A stretch of DNA of 64,000 nucleotides from Bdellovibrionales bacterium (GCA_018266295.1 JAFEAQ010000011.1:781626-845625), one strand, 5' to 3'; counted from the first letter of the stretch, positions 26,934-35,805 are shown. The notes: generated by a model from the sequence alone, not told the origin. Translations and numbers: made by a program.

Positions 26934-28119
26934 AGGTCACTCCTAGAGCAAAAGTCGTTCCATTATCTTTGTATTTTAAGTCCACTTGATTATCCAAATT
27001 GTAGGTATAATTTAGTGTTGAGTAGCTTGCCCCCGCATAAGCCCAGAGACCAGAGTCGAACGGAATGAAATAGTTACAACCCACTGTAAAGCCAGTAGAC
27101 GATGTTTTAGCACTGCCACCAACCCCTTGCTCGTCGTACTTGTAGGTTCCGCTCAGCAAATCAACCGTTGCACTCAAGACCAAGTGAGACTGTCCCCAAC
27201 TCGTCAGAGGATTAGCGAATGGAAAGAATCGATAACTAGCGCCGAGCCCGAGCACATTTCTTTCCTCCTTTGCATTGATCGTCGACATCACGACTTTTTC
27301 GCCGCGAAGAAGCGACATCTGTCCAAGAACGCCAAACTCTGGAGTGAGTTGATAACGTACACCGAACTGCGCGCCCGTTGTTTTGTTTACATCAAAGGCC
27401 GTCGTTGTATCATTTGGCGTCGTCATTGCCGCATAACCGACACTGACATAAGTCTTTTTATAACTCTTTGAACGCTTCTGTGCGGCCGCGTATTCTCTCA
27501 GAACGCCGTAGTCATTTGCTTGCATCACAACAGTTGCAGCCATTGCATTGATAAATTGTCTGCCGCCGTCCGGTCCTTTAAACGGCCCAATCTCTCCTTC
27601 ATCACTCAACGTTTTTCCTTGGTAGGTTGTCAGATGAAAAAGCTCGTGACTGAATAAAAAAAGTCTTTCGTTCTCATCCAGATCTAAGAAACGTTTCTGA
27701 TTTAGTGTCATCGTCATTTTTTTAGGGTCTGTAACGGCGTCGGCTCCACGCAGACGGCCCTCTTCTTGAACTTCAATTTGATCATGAGTCCAAGACACAC
27801 TGAGGTTGCCTTTTTCACTCAGAAGACGGTACAGATCACCCGCCTTCATACTCACAAAACGAGCGCAGAAACGTGTCTGTTCTTGATTTAATTTCTTTAA
27901 AATATCGCACACCGGACGCCCCTCGAATTGCGAGGAACAAGTGCAAAGATCGGCCGTGTAGTTATCTTTATTACCATCGATAAATGCCAAGCTCTTTTGC
28001 GCCTGGCCCATCGTGATTTGCATTTCGATATCGCCGGCATTTCCACCGTTTCCAACAAACGTTGATGCCATCACGTGCTGGGCTGAAATTAATCCGAAGA
28101 TGAATATTAGTAATCTCAT
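26923..28119 (-). CDS. Exported HELxH protein fused to a barrel-like domain
   Basis: A 398-residue protein with a signal peptide (cleavage after VMA near 18). The mature start STFVGNGGNAGD has the GNGG motif. Residues 145-170 hold FLFSHELFHLTTYQG, with the zinc-peptidase motif H158, E159, H162, so a gluzincin-type metallopeptidase fold is possible. From about residue 225 the chain changes to alternating strands ending in Gly-Phe (VTYGF), typical of an outer-membrane barrel. A peptidase-like N-terminal domain joined to a barrel is unusual. Overlaps the TIGR02147 gene by four bases and the lipoprotein by 11. Confidence 0.75.
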   Translation of the reverse strand: MRLLIFIFGLISAQHVMASTFVGNGGNAGDIEMQITMGQAQKSLAFIDGNKDNYTADLCTCSSQFEGRPVCDILKKLNQEQTRFCARFVSMKAGDLYRLLSEKGNLSVSWTHDQIEVQEEGRLRGADAVTDPKKMTMTLNQKRFLDLDENERLFLFSHELFHLTTYQGKTLSDEGEIGPFKGPDGGRQFINAMAATVVMQANDYGVLREYAAAQKRSKSYKKTYVSVGYAAMTTPNDTTTAFDVNKTTGAQFGVRYQLTPEFGVLGQMSLLRGEKVVMSTINAKEERNVLGLGASYRFFPFANPLTSWGQSHLVLSATVDLLSGTYKYDEQGVGGSAKTSSTGFTVGCNYFIPFDSGLWAYAGASYSTLNYTYNLDNQVDLKYKDNGTTFALGVTYGF

Positions 28120-28958
28120 TCTACTTTTCCCCCTGTTGGGCTCAAGTTCACAATCAATTGGTACAAGCGATCTCCCGTTTCCTGATTCAGAGCTGCAAAG
28201 TTCTGCAGTTTTTCCGAGAACTCCTGGATGATCTCCAGAAGTTCGCCATAACTTTTTTCATTCAAAGGCATAATCAAAGTATTCGCCATGCGTTCTGTCG
28301 GCGGGAACATTTCCAAGGCCGTCTTTGCTACACCCAAAGCGCCCTTGTGGAACTGGCGAATTTGGCGACTTGGCACTTTCGGGTCAGCCACTGCCAAATT
28401 TGCTTCCACAACGATTTTACCGTCGAGAGTCCTGCGCAAGTGTCCTTCGCGCAGTAAGAACTCCACAGACTTTTCCAGGCGCTTTGGATGCGCGTAAGAT
28501 GCTAAGTAACGATAAACGAGCTGTGGATTCTCTTGTACCTTCGGAAGCTGAAAGCAGTCCTTCACGTACACGTTAATCCAATCCGTCAGAATATGTGTGC
28601 CGACTTCCTTGCGGCGGTTCTGCGTCTGAAACTCCGGTTTTACAGGAACAGGCTCAGCACCTTCGCTATCCTCCAGGCGCGCAAGCCAGTTCTTGAAGTA
28701 GATTCTTTCCTGGGCATTCAGCTGCAACAGCTTCGCAAGCTCTTCCACGCGATCGATCGTGATCTTTCTTTTGCGCGCGATAATCAGCGACACCAAAGAC
28801 GGAGACACACGACGAAGGCTCGCCGTTGCTGCGTGCACCGAGAAGCCTTTTTCAGTCTTCTTACGGTACTCGATCATCTGCTTTACAAAGTCCACTGGAT
28901 CCGTGGATTCGCTGATGACCGGTCTTAATAGGGGTTTTTCTTTGTTCTCTAATTCCAT
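28116..28958 (-). CDS. TIGR02147 family regulator
   Basis: A 280-residue TIGR02147 protein. Near the N terminus are GFSVHAATASLRRVSPSLVSLIIARKRKI and the helix DRVEELAKLLQLNAQERIYFKNWL, the helix-turn-helix-like part; later YRYLASYAHPKRLEKSVEFLLREGHL is the winged-helix part. It is the first gene of a three-gene operon with the HELxH protein and the lipoprotein, coupled by a four-base overlap, the same layout as at 18639-20677. No clear ribosome binding site precedes the ATG. Confidence 0.85.
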   Translation of the reverse strand: MELENKEKPLLRPVISESTDPVDFVKQMIEYRKKTEKGFSVHAATASLRRVSPSLVSLIIARKRKITIDRVEELAKLLQLNAQERIYFKNWLARLEDSEGAEPVPVKPEFQTQNRRKEVGTHILTDWINVYVKDCFQLPKVQENPQLVYRYLASYAHPKRLEKSVEFLLREGHLRRTLDGKIVVEANLAVADPKVPSRQIRQFHKGALGVAKTALEMFPPTERMANTLIMPLNEKSYGELLEIIQEFSEKLQNFAALNQETGDRLYQLIVNLSPTGGKVE

Positions 28959-29096
28959 AACTTGAATACAAACTTAAGATAATTATCGTCTGATTTCAAT
29001 ATGTTATGAATTTATTTTATTTACTTTGTAAAAATATTTAAAAGACCAATAAAAACCCTTACTTGGCTTTTACAAGGTAACAGAGGCACCACGGAC

Positions 29097-29642
29097 CTAT
29101 GGTTGGAGTTTTAAATAAGGTACAGACTCAGTACCGCGATAACGAGCAGAAACGCTCTTCCCATCTTCGCCCTGAGCCGAAGCCCCAAGATACAGAGCCA
29201 CACTCTGATCAGGGTTCATTTGGAGTTTAAAATTAGAATAAAGAACTTCAGAAGCTTTCGGCACTTGAAACTCATCACACAGAAGCCCCGTCACATTTTT
29301 TTTCTCATGAGACTTCCAAGTCGTGAAACCGCAATACGCGATCATATTCAGCGCTTCGGAAACTTCATCACTCAAAGGAGTATACGAAGCCCTAGCCATC
29401 GCAAGATCTAAATCATGATCCCCGACTTTTACATTGTATTCTATTTGATAAATCAAATAAGGCGTCTTACATGCGCTGTCTTCAAAAGCGACATGGGTTT
29501 GTGTCCATTTATCCGCTTGAATATCAATGACCGATTGAAGAGTGTCGTCGTCATTTACGGTGTAACAAGAACGCAAGTAAGAACCATCCACAGGCGTCGC
29601 TGCGAAGGCCATATTTAGCAAAACTATCAAAGCTGTGGTCAT
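29097..29642 (-). CDS. Exported small protein
   Basis: A 181-residue protein with a short signal peptide (cleavage after AFA near 14). The mature part has cysteines in SCYTVND, SACKTP, YCGF and LLCDEF that may pair, and ends in a beta-rich tail (VALYLGASAQGE, SARYRGTESVPYL). It looks like a small beta-barrel (lipocalin-like) protein, but the family is not recognised. Its start overlaps the acetyltransferase stop by four bases (ATGA), so it is translated with that gene. Confidence 0.7.
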   Translation of the reverse strand: MTTALIVLLNMAFAATPVDGSYLRSCYTVNDDDTLQSVIDIQADKWTQTHVAFEDSACKTPYLIYQIEYNVKVGDHDLDLAMARASYTPLSDEVSEALNMIAYCGFTTWKSHEKKNVTGLLCDEFQVPKASEVLYSNFKLQMNPDQSVALYLGASAQGEDGKSVSARYRGTESVPYLKLQP

Positions 29643-30199
29643 TTGCGATATCTGATTTTAAAATCTTCGCAAGTTCCTGCAAAGATCAGCATGTCTTTCC
29701 ACTTCTTCTGAACTAGAAGACGATGCTTACTCAGCCCTTCCTTACGAAAGCCTATGGCCTTTACAACTCGAATGGAAGCTTTATTGTGAGGCTCAATGCC
29801 AGCCTCAAGGCGATGGAGTTTCAAATCTTTGAACGCAATCTGGATAGCACCGCGGCAAGCTTCAGAAGCATAACCTTCGCCCCAGTAATTATTAAAAATG
29901 CGATAGCCCAGATAAGCATTCTGAAAAATCATGCGCGAAACGTTCATGAATCGCACAAAACCAAGAAACACGCCATCGTCTTTACGAAAGACAGCATAAT
30001 CATGCAACTCATCGCTTTGTCGCATCTTCGCAAGTTTCTTCAATAATGCTTTGTATTTTGGAAGAGTCAGTTCGCTGTCTTTCCATGCACCTTCGTCCCA
30101 CTCGTTTTGAGCAGGACGAAGCATAGAATAAGCCTGGCGCCAATTCTCATAGTCATGGAGCTCCAGCGGTCTGATGATCAGTCTCTTTGTCTGGCGCAT
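29639..30199 (-). CDS. GNAT acetyltransferase, RimJ/RimL type
   Basis: A 186-residue N-acetyltransferase. The start TKRLIIRPLELHDYENW is the standard RimJ/RimL N terminus; FLGFVRFMN and YWGEGYASEACRGAIQIAF (acetyl-CoA loop region) and HNKASIRVVKAIGFRKEG complete the GNAT fold. A longer frame starts at 30235 inside the upstream gene but has no ribosome binding site; I use the ATG at 30199, five bases after the methyltransferase stop. Substrate unknown (ribosomal protein N termini or small amines in relatives). Confidence 0.85.
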   Translation of the reverse strand: MRQTKRLIIRPLELHDYENWRQAYSMLRPAQNEWDEGAWKDSELTLPKYKALLKKLAKMRQSDELHDYAVFRKDDGVFLGFVRFMNVSRMIFQNAYLGYRIFNNYWGEGYASEACRGAIQIAFKDLKLHRLEAGIEPHNKASIRVVKAIGFRKEGLSKHRLLVQKKWKDMLIFAGTCEDFKIRYRK

Positions 30200-30204
30200 A
30201 AAAC

Positions 30205-31329
30205 CTAGAACATCGAGTACTTCAACCAACGGCATTCGATATTGCCATTGAAGACAAAGTGCTTACGAGTTGATTTCAACTTCAAATCGCCAATCAAATC
30301 TTTGTTGCCAGAAAGAATCCAGCAATCCCAACCTTTGAAACGATGCTTAAGAGTGAAGCCAAGGTCACGATAAACGTCACGAAGATTGTCCTCATCACCG
30401 ATACGAGTCCCGTATGGAGGATTGACCACCGCCAAACCTTTTTCAGCTGGCGGAGCGACTGTTGCAACAGGCTCACGCTTGAATTCGATCACGTGATCTA
30501 CACCGGCGCTACGAGCATTGTCTTTAGCAACAACGATCATACGGCGGTCGATATCGTAACCGTGGAATTTAAAATCAAGGTCTTCTTTTTCTTGGTCCAT
30601 AGCTTCTTGAACAAGCTTTTCCCAAACTTCTTTGTCGTAGTTCAACCAACGTTGGAAACCAAAGCGTTTACGGTGCACGCCCGGAGCAATATTGAGCGCC
30701 ATCATCGCGCCTTCAATCAACAAAGTCCCAGAACCCGCCATGAAATCAACAAGCGTGCTCTTGCGATCCCACTCAGTCAGAGCCAACAAGCCCGCCGCCA
30801 AGTTTTCTTTCAAAGGAGCTTCACCCACTTCTTTACGATAGCCACGCATGAAGAGACTGTCGCCAGAAAGATCGATGGCTACCATGAACTGATTTTTCAT
30901 AGCGCGAACATGGATGCGAAGATCTGGATTGTTATTATCAACGTCTGGACGAACACCAAACTTGTCACGGAACTGATCCACGACAGCATCTTTGATTTTC
31001 ATCGCAACAAAGCGCTGATCGCGCATCATAGATTCTTTGATCGTAGCATCGATGCAAATCGTTTGATTTGGTTTGATGTACTTCGTGAAATCGTGCTTCA
31101 GAATATTGTGATAAAGTTCATCAGGCTGATAAGCCACGAACTCAAGTACCGGCTTCAAGATACGGCTCGCAATGCGCGAATGAAGATTGGCTTTGTAAGC
31201 CCCTTCCCAGCTGCTTTCAAAGAAAACACCGCCGGCGGTTCTTTCTAGGACATGTAAATCTAATTCTTGTAGTTCTTTTTCGAGAGCCTCAACGAGGCCT
31301 TTAGGCGTGGATGCGAAAAACTCTGGCAT
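30205..31329 (-). CDS. RlmL-type 23S rRNA guanine-N2 methyltransferase
   Basis: A 374-residue THUMP-domain methyltransferase. The N-terminal region reads FFASTPKGLVEALEKELQEL and contains the THUMP fold (to about 160); the catalytic part has FMAGSGTLLIEGAMMALNIAPG (AdoMet site), DIDRRMIVVAKDNARSAGV and VVNPPYGTRIGDE, the NPPYG catalytic motif of N2-guanine methyltransferases. It corresponds to the first half of E. coli RlmL; the RlmK half is absent. Likely modifies 23S rRNA. Cotranscribed with the acetyltransferase. Confidence 0.88.
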   Translation of the reverse strand: MPEFFASTPKGLVEALEKELQELDLHVLERTAGGVFFESSWEGAYKANLHSRIASRILKPVLEFVAYQPDELYHNILKHDFTKYIKPNQTICIDATIKESMMRDQRFVAMKIKDAVVDQFRDKFGVRPDVDNNNPDLRIHVRAMKNQFMVAIDLSGDSLFMRGYRKEVGEAPLKENLAAGLLALTEWDRKSTLVDFMAGSGTLLIEGAMMALNIAPGVHRKRFGFQRWLNYDKEVWEKLVQEAMDQEKEDLDFKFHGYDIDRRMIVVAKDNARSAGVDHVIEFKREPVATVAPPAEKGLAVVNPPYGTRIGDEDNLRDVYRDLGFTLKHRFKGWDCWILSGNKDLIGDLKLKSTRKHFVFNGNIECRWLKYSMF

Positions 31330-31371
31330 GGGAACGTCTCCTGTCTAAGAAACGTTCCTCATCCAAAAAGA

Positions 31372-33102
31372 TTACGTTTCTCTGTATTGTGGGCCGCCGC
31401 CTCCCTCGGGCGTCGTCCATTCGATGTTTTCGAACGGACACTTGATATCACAAGTCTTACAGTGAATACAATTCGTATAATTTACCTGGAGATCAAACTG
31501 ACCCTGATGCTTTTGAGATGGCAACATCTCGTAAACACTCGCTGGGCAGAAATGATTACATGGTGATTTATACTGGGGCTCACAGATCGTGCGGCAGACG
31601 TCAGTGTCCTTCACCAAAAGGTGATTAGGAGAGTCCTCGTCGTGCATTGTTCCGGTTAAATAAACACTAGAAAGTTTGTCATAGAAAAGAGCGCCATCTG
31701 GCTTCGGAAGTTTATTCTCTGGCGCGTTCAAGCCTTCAGGTCCCCAGATCTCCACCACTTTGTGTGTCGTCTTAGAATCCTTATGAGCTTTCATATTATC
31801 AAACAAGCCACGACCACCTGTGATCTCTTGCAAAGCGATCAACGGCAAAGATTCAAAGAAGCCTTTGCTCAAAGTTTGGTGGAAGTTACGAACGCGATAA
31901 AGTTCAGACTTGATGAAGCTATTATGAACTTTCTCTTCATAAGCCTTTGTTGTCGCTGCAGAGAAATCACCTTTTACGATGCCCTCAACCGCCGCTTCAG
32001 CCGCAAGCATCCCTGACTTCATCGCCAAGTGAATACCTTTAAGCTTCTGAACATCGACCATGCTTGCAGAATCACCCGCTACCATCCAACCGTTACCAGC
32101 CAGTTTCGGCATAGAGTACCAGCCGCCCGCAGGAAGAGTCTTACCCCCGTAAGCAACGACCTTACCGCCCTTCAACATCTTCTGAATGAACGGATGAGTT
32201 TTCAATTTTTGCAATTCACGGTGTGGATCAAGCAATGGATCTTGTGTGTCCAAATACGCCACCAAACCCAATACGATCTTATCGCCAGGGATTGTGTAGA
32301 TGAACGTACCACCGATTGATTTGTGCAATGGGAAGCCCATTGTGTGAATAACTTGACCAGGCTCAACAGTGCCCGCAGGCATCTGAATGATTTCTTTGAC
32401 GCCTTCTTCGAAGACTTCTTCATTTTTGCCATCGCGAAGGTTGAGCTTGTTAGACACTTTTTGGAACAAAGAACCACGTGAACCTTCAGCAAAGATCACG
32501 CATTTTGTATTCAAGATAAGGCCTGGCTCGAAATTGCCTTTTGGATTGCCATTCTTGTCGCGGCCTTTATCGCCCGTGCGAACACCGACAATTTTATCGC
32601 CATCATAAAGAGCCTCAACCGCCGCAAAGCCCGGGAAGATGTTGATGCCTTTAGCTTCACACTTCTCCGCCAACCAGCGATTAAACTTCGACAATGAAAT
32701 GATATGGTGACCGATATTATGGAAAGGCGGCGGAGTGATCGGAAGCTTCATCGCGCTCTCTTCACCAAGATAGTAAACCGCATCTTTCGTCACTTCAGCG
32801 TCCAGTGGACAGCCTTGTTCTTTGAAATCAGGAATCAACTCAGACAAAGCTTTTGTATTGAGAACCGCGCCCGAGAAACTGTGCGCACCGATCTCAGCAC
32901 CCTTCTCCAAAACAACAATCATCTGTTCTGGAATCGGAGAACCTTGTTTTTTCCCTGAAGCCACATCTTCGTTATGTTTTTCAATTTGATTTTGTAAATG
33001 CAAGGCACAAGAAAGGCCCGCAGCTCCGCCACCCACGATCAGGACATCGACGTCCATTGTTTCACGAGTGACTCCTTCAGGGAGTTGGTCATTGATCGCC
33101 AT
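31372..33102 (-). CDS. Electron transfer flavoprotein-ubiquinone oxidoreductase
   Basis: A 576-residue ETF-QO. It has an N-terminal FAD site VDVLIVGGGAAGLSCALHL, the ETF-QO-specific GMxAAEAAVEG segment, and a C-terminal [4Fe-4S] ferredoxin domain with CIHCKTCDIKCPFENIEW. It passes electrons from ETF to quinone in fatty acid and amino acid breakdown, at the inner membrane. AAATGGCG start preceded by GGAGATG. Consistent with a lifestyle that burns host lipids and amino acids (inference). Confidence 0.95.
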   Translation of the reverse strand: MAINDQLPEGVTRETMDVDVLIVGGGAAGLSCALHLQNQIEKHNEDVASGKKQGSPIPEQMIVVLEKGAEIGAHSFSGAVLNTKALSELIPDFKEQGCPLDAEVTKDAVYYLGEESAMKLPITPPPFHNIGHHIISLSKFNRWLAEKCEAKGINIFPGFAAVEALYDGDKIVGVRTGDKGRDKNGNPKGNFEPGLILNTKCVIFAEGSRGSLFQKVSNKLNLRDGKNEEVFEEGVKEIIQMPAGTVEPGQVIHTMGFPLHKSIGGTFIYTIPGDKIVLGLVAYLDTQDPLLDPHRELQKLKTHPFIQKMLKGGKVVAYGGKTLPAGGWYSMPKLAGNGWMVAGDSASMVDVQKLKGIHLAMKSGMLAAEAAVEGIVKGDFSAATTKAYEEKVHNSFIKSELYRVRNFHQTLSKGFFESLPLIALQEITGGRGLFDNMKAHKDSKTTHKVVEIWGPEGLNAPENKLPKPDGALFYDKLSSVYLTGTMHDEDSPNHLLVKDTDVCRTICEPQYKSPCNHFCPASVYEMLPSQKHQGQFDLQVNYTNCIHCKTCDIKCPFENIEWTTPEGGGGPQYRET

Positions 33103-33129
33103 ATTTCATCTCCAAAAAACGTACAGGGA

Positions 33130-33399
33130 CTAGTCGTCGGCCGAATTCTCAGCGCCCTCAATTTGAGGTGCCATCTTACGAGTTGGAGCCGTCAATTGCG
33201 GTTGGACCGCAAGATCCCCTTCATCACGTCCACCAACATAAGCGCGGCGGCGAGCTTTCTGGGCAATTTCGGCTTCTTTGGACTCATCAAAAACAGAACC
33301 CGCAATCACTTCTTCGGCATGAGCCACAGAAGAAAGCACGATTCCAGATGCGATGAAAATTCCAGCGAGCAATACTCCAAACTTAGGCGGCTGAGTCAT
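33130..33399 (-). CDS. Small exported protein
   Basis: An 89-residue protein with a signal peptide (hydrophobic at about 8-22, cleavage after AHA-E near 27). The mature part is charged, with Arg-rich KARRRAYVGGRDEGD and a Pro/Ala tail. GGAGG before the ATG at 33399 fixes the start over a TTG at 33417. Between ETF-QO and a nitrilase-like gene on the same strand. Function unknown. Confidence 0.65.
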   Translation of the reverse strand: MTQPPKFGVLLAGIFIASGIVLSSVAHAEEVIAGSVFDESKEAEIAQKARRRAYVGGRDEGDLAVQPQLTAPTRKMAPQIEGAENSADD

Positions 33400-33515
33400 C
33401 TCGGTCCTCCGTAACAAGTCGCTATTTCCATAATTAAAACAAGGGCCTCCGGCCTCTTGTCTGCTATGGGCTGATTTGAAAACATAATGAGAAAAAAGTC
33501 ACTAGGAAGTATGCT

Positions 33516-34349
33516 CTATTTTACTGAAATCCGCCGGTGCTGAGCCATTGGGATCTGTGTTCGGACGGCCTCTATCTTGGCCTTGGAAAGTGAACAGACA
33601 GAAGTCTGTTTCTTCACCCCATCCAAATGCGTCGCTATGCCTCCCCAGGGCTCGACAACCAAAGAGTGGCCATAGGTTTCACGATGACCGCTGGCTCGCA
33701 CGCTTTCGTGGCGCCCGACCTGAGCAGCGGCCACAACGTAACACTGACTCTCGATGGCTCTCGCTCGTAAAAGAACTTCCCAATGAGCCTCTCCAGTCTT
33801 AGTCAAAAAAGCCGCCGGAACCAGAATCACATCGACTTGCTCCCGAGCATATTGGGAATACAACTCAGCAAACCGAAGGTCATAACAAATCGACTGCGCA
33901 ATCTTCCAACCATCAACAACAAATACACCCGTGCCTTCGCCATGGCGAAAAACGTCGGACTCGCGAATCGCCTTCTGACCCGCCAGCTGAATATCAAACA
34001 AATGAATTTTTTGATAACTCGTCTCGATCTTCCCTTCGTCAGAAATGATCACCGAAGAGTTGTATAAGAAATCCCCCATCTGCAACGGCACGGAACCGAT
34101 ATGCAGATAAGCTTTTCTCCGACGTGCAAGAACTGCGAGGTCTTGAAAAACATGATCCTTAAAAGTGAACGGAGGAATCGCTTCGCCTTCTTTTACTCGG
34201 AGATAGAGAGCATTTTCCGGAAAGCAGAAGAGTCGCACGCCCGAATTCTCAGGCACCTCGCCGATCAAAGCTTCGATCTGGCGCAAATTCGCCTGAACAT
34301 CATCGACGGAAGTCATTTGGCAAACAGCCACTTTGAGTTCTTGAGACAT
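33516..34349 (-). CDS. Nitrilase superfamily hydrolase (Nit1/Nit2-like)
   Basis: A 277-residue carbon-nitrogen hydrolase. The catalytic triad is in FPENALYLRVK (Glu near 49), SYQKIHLFD (Lys near 118) and SICYDLRFAELY (Cys near 153). The pattern is that of the Nit1/Nit2 branch, whose characterised members hydrolyse deaminated glutathione or omega-amides; the substrate here is inferred only. GGGGAG sits five bases before the ATG at 34349, so the longer GTG start is rejected. Confidence 0.88.
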   Translation of the reverse strand: MSQELKVAVCQMTSVDDVQANLRQIEALIGEVPENSGVRLFCFPENALYLRVKEGEAIPPFTFKDHVFQDLAVLARRRKAYLHIGSVPLQMGDFLYNSSVIISDEGKIETSYQKIHLFDIQLAGQKAIRESDVFRHGEGTGVFVVDGWKIAQSICYDLRFAELYSQYAREQVDVILVPAAFLTKTGEAHWEVLLRARAIESQCYVVAAAQVGRHESVRASGHRETYGHSLVVEPWGGIATHLDGVKKQTSVCSLSKAKIEAVRTQIPMAQHRRISVK

Positions 34350-34426
34350 ACGCTCTCCCCGCATCACATAGATGTGAATTAAGTTTAGGGAGTTTTACCC
34401 TCAATGGGTATGGGATTTTCTAGGAA

Positions 34427-34771
34427 TTACTCTGAAAGATTTGAAATGACAGCTTCTTTAACATCACGACACTTCCAAACACTGCCTTCGAGTGTCTTAC
34501 GGATTCCGTCAATGATGCCATCGCAGCCGTTCGGATCACGCACTGAAGATCCAACAACCTGGTCAACACCTTGCTTTGTATAAATAGCACGGCAACCAGT
34601 CGAAGTTTTGTCAGTTCTCAGAGTGCGAACAGATTTTTCATTTTTGCAAATAATCGTCAAAGCCGGGGCCAAAGAAGCCGCCGTGCTGAGACAAAAGAAA
34701 AGCATAAAGGCCCTGAATCCAGAGCCTTTACGTGAGAATGCGAAAGAAAGAAACTTTGCTTGTTTCAACAC
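34427..34771 (-). CDS. Small exported Cys-containing protein
   Basis: A 114-residue protein with an N-terminal basic stretch and a hydrophobic segment (about 22-38, AFMLFFCLSTAASLAPALT) that looks like a signal peptide. The mature part has four cysteines (IICKNEK, GCRAIY, GCDGII, KCRDVK), possibly two disulfides. It begins nine bases after rplX, so it may be cotranscribed. The true start could be internal (Met 23). Family not recognised. Confidence 0.6.
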   Translation of the reverse strand: MLKQAKFLSFAFSRKGSGFRAFMLFFCLSTAASLAPALTIICKNEKSVRTLRTDKTSTGCRAIYTKQGVDQVVGSSVRDPNGCDGIIDGIRKTLEGSVWKCRDVKEAVISNLSE

Positions 34772-34780
34772 TATCTAGAA

Positions 34781-35044
34781 TTAAGCAGTTTTTGATTTCG
34801 CTGCTTTTTTAGAAGTTTTCTTCTCTTTAGATGGAGCATCCAAAAGCTTTACATTTGAATAATCAATGAAGCCTTCTTTTTTCAACAAGCCATCTTTTTT
34901 ATCGTAGTGAGTTTGAACTTTAACGCCTTGAACTTGAATCTTCATGGCTTTTACGTTCACTGACAATACAGTGCCTTTTTTGCCTTTATCTTGGCCAGCG
35001 ATCACTTGTACTGTTGCGCCTTTTTTAATTTTCAATTTAATCAC
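34781..35044 (-). CDS. rplX: Ribosomal protein uL24
   Basis: An 87-residue protein with the KOW motif VQVIAGQDKGKKGTVLSV, followed by a typical L24 core and a Lys-rich tail. Starts with GTG at 35042-35044, with AGGGAG upstream. Here it follows rpmB rather than lying in the large S10-spc cluster; whether another rplX exists in the genome cannot be seen. Confidence 0.92.
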   Translation of the reverse strand: MIKLKIKKGATVQVIAGQDKGKKGTVLSVNVKAMKIQVQGVKVQTHYDKKDGLLKKEGFIDYSNVKLLDAPSKEKKTSKKAAKSKTA

Positions 35045-35059
35045 GGTCTGCTCCCTTTA

Positions 35060-35350
35060 TTACTTCTTGTTAGAGCCGATTTTCTTTTTGATTCTGAGCT
35101 TAACAGCCAATGCACGCTTAGAGAGAACTGCATCTTGTTGGTTCAAGATAAAGTTATCAAAACCGCCCATATGCTCCATGTCACGGATGGCGCTAGTAGC
35201 GATTTGCAATCTCACCATTGCGTTCAAAGAGCGGCTAAATATGCGTTTCTTTTGAACATTTGGTTGAGCTGTAGATTTAGTTTTAATGTTGGAGTGGCTC
35301 ACCAAGTTCTTAACAACAGGGCCTTTTCCAGTAAGTTCGCATCTGCTCAT
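35060..35350 (-). CDS. rpmB: Ribosomal protein bL28
   Basis: A 96-residue L28 protein: MSRCELTGKGPVVKN, SHSNIKTKSTAQPNVQKK and a basic C-terminal end. GAGGAG precedes the ATG at 35350; an upstream extension to 35389 is unneeded. First gene of an operon rpmB-rplX-(exported protein), transcribed away from rpsR. Confidence 0.94.
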   Translation of the reverse strand: MSRCELTGKGPVVKNLVSHSNIKTKSTAQPNVQKKRIFSRSLNAMVRLQIATSAIRDMEHMGGFDNFILNQQDAVLSKRALAVKLRIKKKIGSNKK

Positions 35351-35430
35351 TGTATATACTCCTCTAAACTCTCTGCTTAATATCGCCAAAATGGCGCCTA
35401 GAAAGCAATCCGGTCAAAACAAGAATCAAC

Positions 35431-35459
35431 CGTATATGAAAAAAGACACTTGTTGGCAA
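35431..35459 (-). promoter_or_regulatory. Promoter for rpmB-rplX
   Basis: On the minus strand TTGCCA (35454-35459) and TATACG (35431-35436) are separated by 17 bases, close to sigma-70 consensus. Its -35 box overlaps the one for rpsR. Confidence 0.55.
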
Positions 35460-35478
35460 CTGATTTTTGTCGTATATA
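35450..35478 (+). promoter_or_regulatory. Promoter for rpsR
   Basis: TTGTTG (35450-35455) and TATATA (35473-35478) with a 17-base spacer lie 31 bases before the start codon of rpsR. The -35 region is shared with the divergent rpmB promoter, so the two may compete for polymerase. Confidence 0.5.
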
Positions 35479-35508
35479 CAGTCCCTCACTAACGAAGAGG
35501 ACCAAATA

Positions 35509-35778
35509 ATGAAAAAAGCTACAAGAAGCAAATACAGACAGGAATTCTCAGGCGACCATCTTTTCGACTATAAAGATCCGTCTTCTTTAACTCGTTTTGT
35601 TAGCGATGGTGGCAAAATTACGCCTTCTCGTATCTCTAAATTGAGCGTAGCTCAGCAAAAACAAGTTGCTGCTGCTGTTAAAAAGGCTCGTAGCCTTGGT
35701 TTGTTGCCAAACGGTATGCCTGCATACGACGTTTTCAACAGAGCTGAAGCTATCTCTCCAGTTCCTTTCGAAATCTAA
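35509..35778 (+). CDS. rpsR: Ribosomal protein bS18
   Basis: An 89-residue S18-type protein: KYRQEFSGDHLFDYKDPSSLTRFVSDGGKITPSRISKLS, then QQKQVAAAVKKARSLGLLP. Preceded by AAGAGGA and started at ATG 35509. It stands alone, not with rpsF and rplI as in many bacteria, and has its own promoter and terminator. Confidence 0.93.
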   Translation: MKKATRSKYRQEFSGDHLFDYKDPSSLTRFVSDGGKITPSRISKLSVAQQKQVAAAVKKARSLGLLPNGMPAYDVFNRAEAISPVPFEI

Positions 35779-35805
35779 TTAGATTCTACAGACTTCGTTA
35801 GAAGC

